Source: Fidelibacterota bacterium
Lineage (GTDB): Bacteria; Fidelibacterota; UBA2242; JAFGTP01
Direction of reading: 5' to 3'
Length of the DNA: 64,000 nucleotides
NCBI GenBank assembly: GCA_016934035.1
Contig: JAFGTP010000040.1
Location: forward strand, 124,001-188,000
Shown here: positions 17,084 to 24,608 of the stretch, one piece after another
Layout: the number at the start of each line of letters is the position of its first letter
Numbering within the stretch: the stretch's first letter is position 1
Translations under genes and position numbers: made by a program
The notes under the pieces: generated by a model
Seen by the model: the letters and a program-made list of their open reading frames with translations, nothing else
Told to the model about the DNA's origin: nothing
Databases searched by the model: none

Positions 17084-17548
17084 TCATAGATTTTGCAATA
17101 AGGTCATAAATTCCTTCTTATGTAATTGTGTATAGGATTGAATTATTGCAAATATGGGAACAAAGATAATCATCCCGATCAGTAATCCTTTGCCTAAGGA
17201 AGCGAAATTATGGTCTTTTAGCTGGGTGTAAATGATCCATAGAACGTTCACGGTAATAAGAAAATGAGTGATATGTGCCGGTATATTGGATGCATTCCAT
17301 GGCATGATGAATAATCCCATTGTTCCGTAATAATATAACGGTAGAAGGGGGATAGCTAAAAAATATTCCATTTTTGTAATCTGATAAATAAAAAAACATA
17401 AAAGATAGATAATAATCGACAGGGAACAGGCATTGAATGCCAGCCATTTAGGCATGTTAAGTTTTAAAATTCCCATAAAAAAATAGCTATTGTTCAACAA
17501 TGCCAGTAACATTAAAATTGCTATTATCAGACCCAAGTGCTTATTCAT
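17084..17548 (-). CDS. Small integral membrane protein of unknown function
   Basis: A 154-residue, very hydrophobic protein with about five membrane helices: near residues 5-27, 33-55, 62-83, 88-107 and 120-142. A Shine-Dalgarno-like AAGAGG precedes the ATG, and a strong terminator follows, so it looks like a real single-gene unit. I see no motif or charged residue pattern that identifies a family. Confidence 0.65.
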   Translation of the reverse strand: MNKHLGLIIAILMLLALLNNSYFFMGILKLNMPKWLAFNACSLSIIIYLLCFFIYQITKMEYFLAIPLLPLYYYGTMGLFIMPWNASNIPAHITHFLITVNVLWIIYTQLKDHNFASLGKGLLIGMIIFVPIFAIIQSYTQLHKKEFMTLLQNL

Positions 17549-18054
17549 ACATTAACCTCTTTTTTCATTAATATTAAAATTTTGTAAATCTATTGCGTTA
17601 AATTATTTATCCAATAGATGTTAGTGTTAAATTTTTATAAATATAAACCAGGTTCAGAGGACAAATCTGAACTTATAATTATTAACCTGTGGTTTTCGAA
17701 GGTTAATTAGAGGTAGTTGTGAATTTTAGTACTTTTCTCATTGTTTAATCATCAATTAATATGGGTACAATTTTAATTTAATTATTCTTCATAAACAATA
17801 TTTTTTGTCAGGAACTACTAAAAAATCAGCATCAGGCAGTGGTGAACCGGGAAAGTTGTTATAGCGTTTTTCATATAGGTTTTTTACCATTGAGTTAACT
17901 CTGTTATAATCAGAGTTAAATTTATTTTAAGTTAACTGCCCTCACATAAAAAACCGGTCCTGCACGATGCACTTCAGAACTTATTGATGGAGCCGGGTGA
18001 TAATTAATATTGACACTTTAACCGAATCGGTCTGTCATCTGTGGTTACCAAAAT
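17549..18054. other. Intergenic region, about 500 bp, with one inverted repeat
   Basis: No reading frame is supported here. The stretch is AT-rich. TTAACTCTG, TTATAAT, CAGAGTTAA (17895-17919) is a perfect 9-bp inverted repeat followed by a T-rich run. It could be an operator or a weak terminator for the pectin esterase gene reading toward it on the minus strand. Confidence 0.5.
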
Positions 18055-19134
18055 TTAGGGTCTCCATCCGTTCAATAATTGATTTTGGGTATACCATTGT
18101 GCTGATTTTTTATCCAGTCCCGGACGAGTAGGGCTTTCCAATGCACCGGGTCCATAATTGTTGTATTCAAAAAAACGTGAGTCGGGTTCCAGTTCAAACC
18201 AGATTCTTTCGCCATTGCTGGCTTGTGAAGATATTTTCGCATAGCCTGCTGCACTAATATGATCGTCCATAAAGCAATGAATAAAAACAGCGCTGCCTGA
18301 AACTTGGAGATTCGCTTCCGGATGCCAGGGGCGGCCAAGACATACAGAGGCTTGCGGTACAGTTGTATCTACTTTTGTAAACCGGCAATCCTGAAATAGA
18401 AATCCATAGGGATAGCTGGCCAAAGTGCTGGGCGCTGTGATGTAGCCGGTGGTGCTTTTATTCTCGCGATTTCTGGATACAATTTCGCATTCTCTGAACA
18501 GACATTGCCCGGCGCCGAAAATAAAATCCACATGTCCCAATATCTTACATTGATAAAAATAATGTCGTCCGGCATCTCCAAAAAATGTATCCTGATAGCC
18601 TGAGATGGTGCAGTGACGGAATATTGCCCGGTCGTTGTCTTGTTCCGTCATTAGAGCAACGGCCTGGGGATTTTTTACTTTACTCGGGTCATCATCATTT
18701 TTTGCCGCATTGGCGGAATAATCAAAGCCATTTTCAATGGTCAGGTTTTCAGCATGAAAATCCGGCGCTGTGATGCGTAATGTAAAACATCCCCGGGTAC
18801 CGAGTTTTTCTCCATCGGGGCCTTCGCTGTCACCGGTTGCATCAAAGGAAATAATTGTGGATTCTCTATCTTCACCCAAAAAAGTCACCATCGGTTTATC
18901 TATAGTCAGTTTTTCGTAATATCGTCCTGTTTTGAGATAAATGGTGAACGGAGAGTTATTATCAGCAGGCACGGTTGCCAGGGCGGCTTTAATGCTTTTA
19001 AAGATCGGAGTACCATTGTTGGATTTGTCATGATCACCGGCATCGACGATTGCGTCATAAAAACCAGATTGTTCACGATTACAACTGAAAGTTAATAATA
19101 AAAACATGAATATTGTGATCACTTTTTTGTCCAT
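18055..19134 (-). CDS. Pectin methylesterase (CE8), probable lipoprotein
   Basis: A 359-residue right-handed beta-helix esterase. The N-terminal signal ends LLLTFSC, a tolerable lipobox with Cys18. The CE8 catalytic set is complete: Asp182 in GYQDTFFG, Asp203 in HVDFIFGAG, and Arg268 in CLGRPW; ITAPS and the IRLxA-like core are also seen. The enzyme removes methyl esters from homogalacturonan. It stands alone, without a pectate lyase, polygalacturonase or SusCD pair nearby, so the rest of pectin use must be encoded elsewhere or the esterase serves another uronan. Confidence 0.9.
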   Translation of the reverse strand: MDKKVITIFMFLLLTFSCNREQSGFYDAIVDAGDHDKSNNGTPIFKSIKAALATVPADNNSPFTIYLKTGRYYEKLTIDKPMVTFLGEDRESTIISFDATGDSEGPDGEKLGTRGCFTLRITAPDFHAENLTIENGFDYSANAAKNDDDPSKVKNPQAVALMTEQDNDRAIFRHCTISGYQDTFFGDAGRHYFYQCKILGHVDFIFGAGQCLFRECEIVSRNRENKSTTGYITAPSTLASYPYGFLFQDCRFTKVDTTVPQASVCLGRPWHPEANLQVSGSAVFIHCFMDDHISAAGYAKISSQASNGERIWFELEPDSRFFEYNNYGPGALESPTRPGLDKKSAQWYTQNQLLNGWRP

Positions 19135-19268
19135 ATTCTGCCTTTTTTAATTTTTTCAAAATTATATTAAATTGTGAAACCCCAAATTACTGAATGATGC
19201 CAATAACTTCAGAAATTAGATTTTCACGACGGTAATTCAAAGGAAAAATAAATTATTTTAAAAAACTA

Positions 19269-19297
19269 TTGACATCCATTCGGTGTTATTGTAATAT
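19269..19297 (+). promoter_or_regulatory. Sigma-70-type promoter of the 213-aa membrane protein/regulator pair
   Basis: TTGACA (19269-19274), exactly 17 nt, then TAATAT (19292-19297). The predicted start point (about 19304) lies inside the first of two palindromes. Confidence 0.85.
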
Positions 19298-19298
19298 T

Positions 19299-19327
19299 AA
19301 GAGTACTCTTTAATAAAGAGTACTCTT
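19299..19327. promoter_or_regulatory. Double-palindrome operator
   Basis: AAGAGTACTCTT occurs twice (19299-19310 and 19316-19327), separated by TAATA. Each copy is a perfect 12-bp palindrome, and the centres are 17 bp apart. The pair starts one base after the -10 box, an ideal position for a repressor. The most likely ligand is the winged-helix protein encoded at the end of the same operon. Confidence 0.8.
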
Positions 19328-19349
19328 TTATAAATATTAAGGAGCCGAT

Positions 19350-19991
19350 ATGATCAATGAAAAAGCTTTGAAAAAAGTGGAACTTAAAGTGTTTAGATTG
19401 TCATCCAATGATGGTTTGTTTGATTTTTTCCTGGGGTGTTTTGTATTGATGTTTGCTGTGGCACCATTGCTCAGTTCAAGTCTGGGGGATTTTTGGAGTT
19501 CTATTGTGTTCCTTCCTTTTTGGGTCATAATTTACTTTGTCCTCCTGTTGATCAAAAAAATGGTGATCCTACCCCGAACAGGTAGAGTAAAATTTGGAGA
19601 ATCCCATAGGAAAAAGATGAGGAAATTCCATCTGATCATGTTCATTACCAATTTATTTGTGTTAATAATTGGAGCGTATTTTGTGGTAACCACCAGAAAT
19701 ATGGCAGGATGGGTCCCTGGTGCCATTTTTGGATTTGCTGTGTTGGTGCTATCCAGTGTCGCAGCTTATTTTTTTAATTACCTTCGCATTTTTATTTACG
19801 GTCTTGTCATGCTGCTGGCTTTTTTGATTGGCGAAAGGCTTTTTATCCGTTTTCAGTTTTCTCATCATGGTTACCCGGTTGCTTTCGGCATTACATCCTT
19901 TGCTATTATGATTTCTGGAATAATCCTCTTTATTCGGTTTTTAAAAAAATATCCGCTGCCTGAAATCCATTCAGAGGAGGAATTGGTTTGA
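19350..19991 (+). CDS. Six-helix membrane protein of unknown function
   Basis: A 213-residue protein with about six membrane segments (about residues 22-43, 50-70, 95-115, 122-142, 147-165 and 178-198) and cytoplasmic basic loops (RVKFGESHRKKMRKF). AAGGAGCC precedes the ATG. It shares four bases with the following regulator gene. A membrane protein paired with a small winged-helix repressor is a common arrangement in FCB genomes. I cannot name the substrate or family. Confidence 0.75.
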   Translation: MINEKALKKVELKVFRLSSNDGLFDFFLGCFVLMFAVAPLLSSSLGDFWSSIVFLPFWVIIYFVLLLIKKMVILPRTGRVKFGESHRKKMRKFHLIMFITNLFVLIIGAYFVVTTRNMAGWVPGAIFGFAVLVLSSVAAYFFNYLRIFIYGLVMLLAFLIGERLFIRFQFSHHGYPVAFGITSFAIMISGIILFIRFLKKYPLPEIHSEEELV

Positions 19992-20317
19992 ATAAGCCCT
20001 TCTTTGAAGAAGAAAATTTACACTTGCTGGGAGAATTGGATCCGGTGGTCCATGTGCCGGCCCGACTGATGATCATTACTTATCTATATGTTGTGGAAAG
20101 TGCCGATTATGTTTTTCTGATGCGTTTAACCGGTTTATCCTGGGGAAATTTGTATACACATATCACAAAACTCGAAAGTGCCGGATATCTTGTCATGGAA
20201 AAAACCTTCAGGGGCAAAAAGCCTGTCACCATTCTTCATCTCAGTGATCATGGTCGAGAAGTTTTTCGTAAATATAAAAAGGACATGATGAAGGTGCTGG
20301 ATGGGTTGCCGGATTAG
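19988..20317 (+). CDS. MarR/PadR-like winged-helix transcriptional regulator
   Basis: A 109-residue protein starting at TTG (19988), 7 bp after GAGGAGG and overlapping the previous stop. A winged helix occupies about residues 20-95: HVPARLMIITYL, the recognition-helix region LSWGNLYTHITKLESAGYL, and the wing GKKPVTILHLSDHGREVF. This matches the small HTH_27-type regulators related to MarR/ArsR. No metal-binding cysteines are seen. I infer that it represses its own operon through the double palindrome at 19299-19327. Confidence 0.85.
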   Translation: MNKPFFEEENLHLLGELDPVVHVPARLMIITYLYVVESADYVFLMRLTGLSWGNLYTHITKLESAGYLVMEKTFRGKKPVTILHLSDHGREVFRKYKKDMMKVLDGLPD

Positions 20318-20321
20318 GATA

Positions 20322-20358
20322 TTATTCCGTATGATCAGGCCTTTGAATCCCGGAATAA
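20322..20358. repeat. Inverted repeat between convergent genes
   Basis: TTATTCCG and CGGAATAA form a perfect 8-bp stem with a 21-nt loop, between the ends of the wHTH gene and the minus-strand GNAT gene. It may be a weak bidirectional terminator; T-tracts are poor. Confidence 0.3.
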
Positions 20359-20435
20359 ATTGAGACTAAAAAATTGAATATTTTAGATTTAATTTCATAA
20401 CATGTGGCAGGCGTTTTTTCGGATTTTGGATTAAT

Positions 20436-20918
20436 CTAAGTCTTTTTTAAAAATATAACCTTATGGTCCTTTTCTCCGTAATAATCCGGTAATACAGCTA
20501 TCAGTTCGCAACCCGATTTAAGATAAAATTGCCTTGTTGGTTCATAAATTGGCCGTGATGACGTTTCAATCCAGATATTCCTGCCGCCCATCATTTTAAT
20601 ATGTTCAATTGCCATGGCCATTAATATTTTTCCGAGGCCCTTGCCCTGGTGGGATTTGTGAACGGCAATCCAATAGAGATCAAAACTATCGGCAGTACCG
20701 GGTATTTTTCCGTAAGTGGTAAAGCCAACGGGCATATTTTCGATTTCAGCAATATTAAAAATATAGCCACTTTTTTCTTCGCCTTTTTCGATATTTTCCT
20801 GGGCCAGTTCCCGGGCGATTTCCACCTCAGAATGGTAGAAAAAACCGGTTGATTCCAGGATTTCACTGACGTGATCTATATCATCCTGATTGACTTCTCG
20901 TCGAAATTTCATTTGCAT
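20436..20918 (-). CDS. GNAT acetyltransferase at the end of the KamA-ATP-grasp operon
   Basis: A 160-residue single-domain GNAT. The acetyl-CoA motif A is seen as HKSHQGKGLGKILMAMAI (about residues 88-105), with the preceding DLYWIAV strand and a later EPTRQFYLKSGCE segment that is typical of GNAT motif B. The ATG shares one base with the stop of the second ATP-grasp gene, so it is translated with it. The acceptor is unknown. In context, acetylation of a basic amino acid or peptide amine is the natural guess, but standalone GNATs acetylate many amines. Confidence 0.88.
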   Translation of the reverse strand: MQMKFRREVNQDDIDHVSEILESTGFFYHSEVEIARELAQENIEKGEEKSGYIFNIAEIENMPVGFTTYGKIPGTADSFDLYWIAVHKSHQGKGLGKILMAMAIEHIKMMGGRNIWIETSSRPIYEPTRQFYLKSGCELIAVLPDYYGEKDHKVIFLKKT

Positions 20919-21880
20919 CAGTTTAAATCCTTCAAAATTTGTTTGATCATGTATTCATGATGATAACCCGCCTCATTCAGGGCTGCGACAAAGCCACTGT
21001 CATTGGAAATGCAAGGATTACCGTTGATTTCCAGTATATAGGGTTGGTTGTTGTCGTCAACCCTTAAATCCACCCTGACATAACCATGCAGGTTAAAGGA
21101 ATTCCAGCAAAGATCACAGCTCTGCAAAATCATGTTTTTCAGCAAACCATTATCATCAAGTGTTCCAAACCTTCGGTTGGTCTGTTTATATTCTTCGCTG
21201 GTTTCATCCCATTTTGCTTTGTAACCGACAACTTTGGGCTTGTCATCAAAATAGGATGAAAATATCATTTCTGCAGGAGGTAGGACCTCGTGTCCGTTTT
21301 CAGTTGCCAGTAGACTGATATTAAATTCTCGTCCCTCGATGTATTCCTCAATAAAATAATGAGAGGAAGATAATTTTTTTAGTTTTTCTACCTTAGAGGT
21401 TTCCTTTAAGGTAAAAACAGAATCCGTATCGATGCCAACTGAAGCTTCTTCCCAGATTGGCTTCACAATATAGGTTTTCTCCGGGGTTAACCGGTTAATT
21501 TCTCCAATTGCATAAAAATCAGCGGTGGGGATATGATGCAGGCGCATCATTTTTTTAGCCAATACCTTGTTGGTTGTTAAAAACAAGGCATCCAGAGGAA
21601 CGCCGGTGTAGGGGATCTTCAGGGCATTCAGAAGGGCCGGCGCGACGTATAAAAGTTCACCTTTGCCCCAGCCCGATTCCACGAGATTGAAAATAATATC
21701 AGGACTTTGGCTTTGTATTTTTTTTAAATCGGTGTAAATATCATCCCCGACAGATGCGCTTGAAACTTCGTGGCCTAATTTCTGACAGACCGCCTGAACT
21801 AAATCTCTTTGAGCCAGGACATCAATTTCATCTTCTGTGTTATTCTGAATTTTATTGTGCAGAATGATGATTTTACTCAT
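20918..21880 (-). CDS. Ddl-like ATP-grasp ligase, second of a tandem pair
   Basis: A 320-residue ATP-grasp enzyme. It has a Ddl-like pre-ATP domain (IIFNLVESGWGKGELLYVAPALLNALKIPYTG, about 62-92), ATP-binding lysine in YIVKPIWEEASVGID, IEEYIEGREFNISLL, and the metal-binding end RVDLRVDDNNQPYILEINGNPCI (about 262-284). D-Ala-D-Ala ligases and their relatives join an amino acid carboxylate, as acyl phosphate, to an amine. The usual Ddl acceptor residues are not obvious, so I do not predict D-Ala-D-Ala. It overlaps the first ATP-grasp gene by 8 bp. Confidence 0.85.
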   Translation of the reverse strand: MSKIIILHNKIQNNTEDEIDVLAQRDLVQAVCQKLGHEVSSASVGDDIYTDLKKIQSQSPDIIFNLVESGWGKGELLYVAPALLNALKIPYTGVPLDALFLTTNKVLAKKMMRLHHIPTADFYAIGEINRLTPEKTYIVKPIWEEASVGIDTDSVFTLKETSKVEKLKKLSSSHYFIEEYIEGREFNISLLATENGHEVLPPAEMIFSSYFDDKPKVVGYKAKWDETSEEYKQTNRRFGTLDDNGLLKNMILQSCDLCWNSFNLHGYVRVDLRVDDNNQPYILEINGNPCISNDSGFVAALNEAGYHHEYMIKQILKDLN

Positions 21881-22856
21881 AAGAAAAATTCCGTTTAATG
21901 GCCGATTTCAGAATTTCGGAGATAATATCCTGATAGGATTTACCATTTAGATAGCATAAAATGGGTAAGTCTGATGTTTCCGGATTGAGTCCGGCCAAAG
22001 GGTTGACCTCAATAAAACTCAATTTATCATAACGGTCAATTTTGACATCAACACGCCCTCCGTCAAAACAATTGAGCGCTGTCCAGGCCCCCAGGGCCAT
22101 GTTTGTGCATTCTTCCAGCAATGCTCCGGTGACTGGCCGGTACTCTACCAGGTCTTCAAAATTTTCCTTTGTATTATAGGAATATATTTGGGTCATTTCT
22201 TTTTCTTTATAAATAATTTCCATGGCGCCAGGCACATAGGCCTCTTCACCAGATCCCAATACACCGACGGTAAATTCCCGGCCGGGAAGATACTCTTCGA
22301 CGATTACCGGTTGATTGAACTTTTTTAATTTCAGGCTGCAAGCCGTCAATAATTCTTCCTGTGAATGAATGACAGAGCGTTTATCGATTCCTTTGCCGGT
22401 CCCTTCAGAAATGGGTTTGGCAAATAAAGGATATTGAAGGTTGACTTTGGCGATATCTGATGTTTTGTAAATTACCTCAAAGGCCGGTGTGTTGAGGCCA
22501 CAATCCCTTACAATTTGCTTGGCAAAAGCTTTATTTAAAGATACTCCGAGCGTCACGGGATTGGAGAATACATAAGGTATCTTAACCATATCCAGCAGCG
22601 CCGGAACAAGAGATTCACGGCCTTCGCCATATAATCCTTCTGCGATATTAAAAACCATATCCCATTTTTGTCCCTGTTGCAGCTGTTTAATTAAATTTTG
22701 TGCATTGCCAATACGAACGGTTTGATGCCCTTCGTTTCTTATGGCCTTTTCGATCCCTTCAATGGTGCTCACTTTGTCAAATTCTGCTGTTTCTTCCGGA
22801 GAATATCCGTCTTTCAAATAATCTGCTCGCAGATCGTATGTTAATCCTATGATCAT
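21873..22856 (-). CDS. Ddl-like ATP-grasp ligase, first of a tandem pair
   Basis: A 327-residue ATP-grasp enzyme. NIAEGLYGEGRESLVPALLDM (about 70-90) matches the Ddl fold's glycine-rich loop. PLFAKPISEGTGKGID gives the ATP lysine and loop, EEYLPGREFTVGVLG follows, and GGRVDVKIDRYDKLSFIEVNPLAGLNPE (about 265-292) carries the metal-binding Glu/Asn. It differs from its neighbour in the loop residues (EGTGKGI against EEASVGI), so the two are paralogues with probably different substrates rather than a recent duplication. Its ATG overlaps the HDAC fusion stop by 4 bp. Confidence 0.85.
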   Translation of the reverse strand: MIIGLTYDLRADYLKDGYSPEETAEFDKVSTIEGIEKAIRNEGHQTVRIGNAQNLIKQLQQGQKWDMVFNIAEGLYGEGRESLVPALLDMVKIPYVFSNPVTLGVSLNKAFAKQIVRDCGLNTPAFEVIYKTSDIAKVNLQYPLFAKPISEGTGKGIDKRSVIHSQEELLTACSLKLKKFNQPVIVEEYLPGREFTVGVLGSGEEAYVPGAMEIIYKEKEMTQIYSYNTKENFEDLVEYRPVTGALLEECTNMALGAWTALNCFDGGRVDVKIDRYDKLSFIEVNPLAGLNPETSDLPILCYLNGKSYQDIISEILKSAIKRNFSYE

Positions 22857-24598
22857 TTTTTTTTCTTTTCCATTTTGGATGTGATGTAGCCTTCAAAAAA
22901 ATTTCGGGCATTGGTTCCCAGCGTCCTGTTTTTATATCCGCCCTCCTGGACAAATAAAACAGGGACCGGAATTCGGCCGATTTCAGTGCCATTATTTTTA
23001 AAATCACTTGCTTTTAGTGACCAGGTCCCGGTTGGGTCGCCCTTGGCCGGGTCAAAGCCCAGACTTACAATCAGGTAATCGGGTTTATGTTCCAGGATTT
23101 TTTTTATAGCCCGTTTCAGAAAAACCAAATATTCCCCTCCGGTTATGTTTTCTTTTAGTGGGAAGTTGATGTTGTAACCTTCGCCGATCCCTTCACCTTT
23201 TTCCTCTTCAAAACCGGTAAAATATGGGTAAGCAAAGGAGGGATTGCCATGAATTGAAATTGTCAGCACATCCTTGCGGGAATAGAAAATTTGTTGGTGG
23301 CCGTTTCCGTGGTGATAATCAATATCTAATATGGCCACCTTTCCATATTGCGACAGAAAATGAGCTGCTATGGATGCATTATTGAAATAACAAAAGCCGC
23401 CGAATACATCTTTTTCGGCATGGTGTCCGGGTGGGCGAACCAAGGTATAAGCGCTGTGATAACCTTCCAGTAATAATTCAGCTCCGGTCAGGGCACAGTT
23501 GACACCGGAGCGGGCTGCTAAAAACGCATTCTTATTGATCGGTGTAAATGTATCGATGCAATAATATCCAGCGAGAACGGAAAAATCTTTCGGCGGACGT
23601 GTTAGATTTCTGATGGGGAAGACATAGGGATAAATGGACTTTCCTGCAGGGATTTTGTCGCAGACGGTTTTGATATAATTAAATAACTTGGGATTATGCA
23701 CTTCGGTGATGTGTTTGTCCGGGTATCCTCTTGAAGGCCTTATTTTAAAAACCTTTAATTTTTCAATTTCCTGTAAAATGCTTTTTATGCGGATGGGTGA
23801 TTCGATATAGCCTTTTTCTTTAACATGATGAATGTCATGCATGTCATTGATGATCAGCATGATTTCATCTTTAACCGAACCGGTTTTCTGTATCGGCCTC
23901 TCTTTGTCGATGTATTTGAATTCTCTCAATCTGACAGGGTTATCAGTAATGGATTTGACAACTGTCTGAATATAATCTTCCGGACAATAATCAGGATATT
24001 TTCGTTCCAAAAGAGCTCTGATAATTTTTTTTGCTTTCAGGGCAGACAGTTGAACATCATTTCCCAGGTCATCAAATACCAGATATGGCGGGCAATCATC
24101 TTTGGGATTGACAGAGGTTTCATATTGGGTGCCGATGATGGGCCTGGCCCCGTAACGTTCATAAAAGGCCAACCGTGCTGCATTCTGTTTGAGAAGGCTT
24201 TTGTCCCTGCACAAATTTTCATCATCAGGAAGACATTCCATGAAAATTCCCAGAGAATTGAGCAGTTGGGCTTCTTCCCGGATTCTTTCGTAAACAGCGC
24301 CACCGATTCCCGAGGCAGTTTTACCCGGTTTTACCGCAATATAATCCAGAAAACAGAAATTCAAGTCCGGCAGATAAAACAGAAGGGCAAATCCTTTCAC
24401 ATTGCTCCTGCCATCTTCTGCGACAAAGAGCTGGGATGAAAACCGATATTTTAACGGATTTTTCATCTGTTCCAGAATTTCGATAATTTTTTCTTCTTTT
24501 ACTGCTGGAAAATGAATTCGCAAAATATCAAATACCTGTTGAATAACATGAATATTGGATGGATGGTAGGTATCGGAAATCTTTCGGATTCTGAACAT
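22853..24598 (-). CDS. GNAT-histone deacetylase (acetylpolyamine amidohydrolase-like) fusion
   Basis: A 581-residue fusion. Residues about 1-175 read as a GNAT (FLDYIAVKPGKTASGIGGAVYERI, then ARLAFYERYGARPI). A helical linker (about 175-270) leads to a complete class II-type deacetylase domain (about 270-575). Its zinc site is intact: RPPGHHA (388-394), DIDYHHGNGH (425-434) and LGFDPAKGDPTG (around 514-524), followed by QEGGY. The domain is closest in pattern to acetylpolyamine amidohydrolases. One polypeptide would thus add and remove acetyl groups, which suggests protection and deprotection of an amine. It starts 10 bp after kamA and overlaps the next gene. Confidence 0.9.
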   Translation of the reverse strand: MFRIRKISDTYHPSNIHVIQQVFDILRIHFPAVKEEKIIEILEQMKNPLKYRFSSQLFVAEDGRSNVKGFALLFYLPDLNFCFLDYIAVKPGKTASGIGGAVYERIREEAQLLNSLGIFMECLPDDENLCRDKSLLKQNAARLAFYERYGARPIIGTQYETSVNPKDDCPPYLVFDDLGNDVQLSALKAKKIIRALLERKYPDYCPEDYIQTVVKSITDNPVRLREFKYIDKERPIQKTGSVKDEIMLIINDMHDIHHVKEKGYIESPIRIKSILQEIEKLKVFKIRPSRGYPDKHITEVHNPKLFNYIKTVCDKIPAGKSIYPYVFPIRNLTRPPKDFSVLAGYYCIDTFTPINKNAFLAARSGVNCALTGAELLLEGYHSAYTLVRPPGHHAEKDVFGGFCYFNNASIAAHFLSQYGKVAILDIDYHHGNGHQQIFYSRKDVLTISIHGNPSFAYPYFTGFEEEKGEGIGEGYNINFPLKENITGGEYLVFLKRAIKKILEHKPDYLIVSLGFDPAKGDPTGTWSLKASDFKNNGTEIGRIPVPVLFVQEGGYKNRTLGTNARNFFEGYITSKMEKKKK

Positions 24599-24608
24599 AA
24601 AAGTTTTT

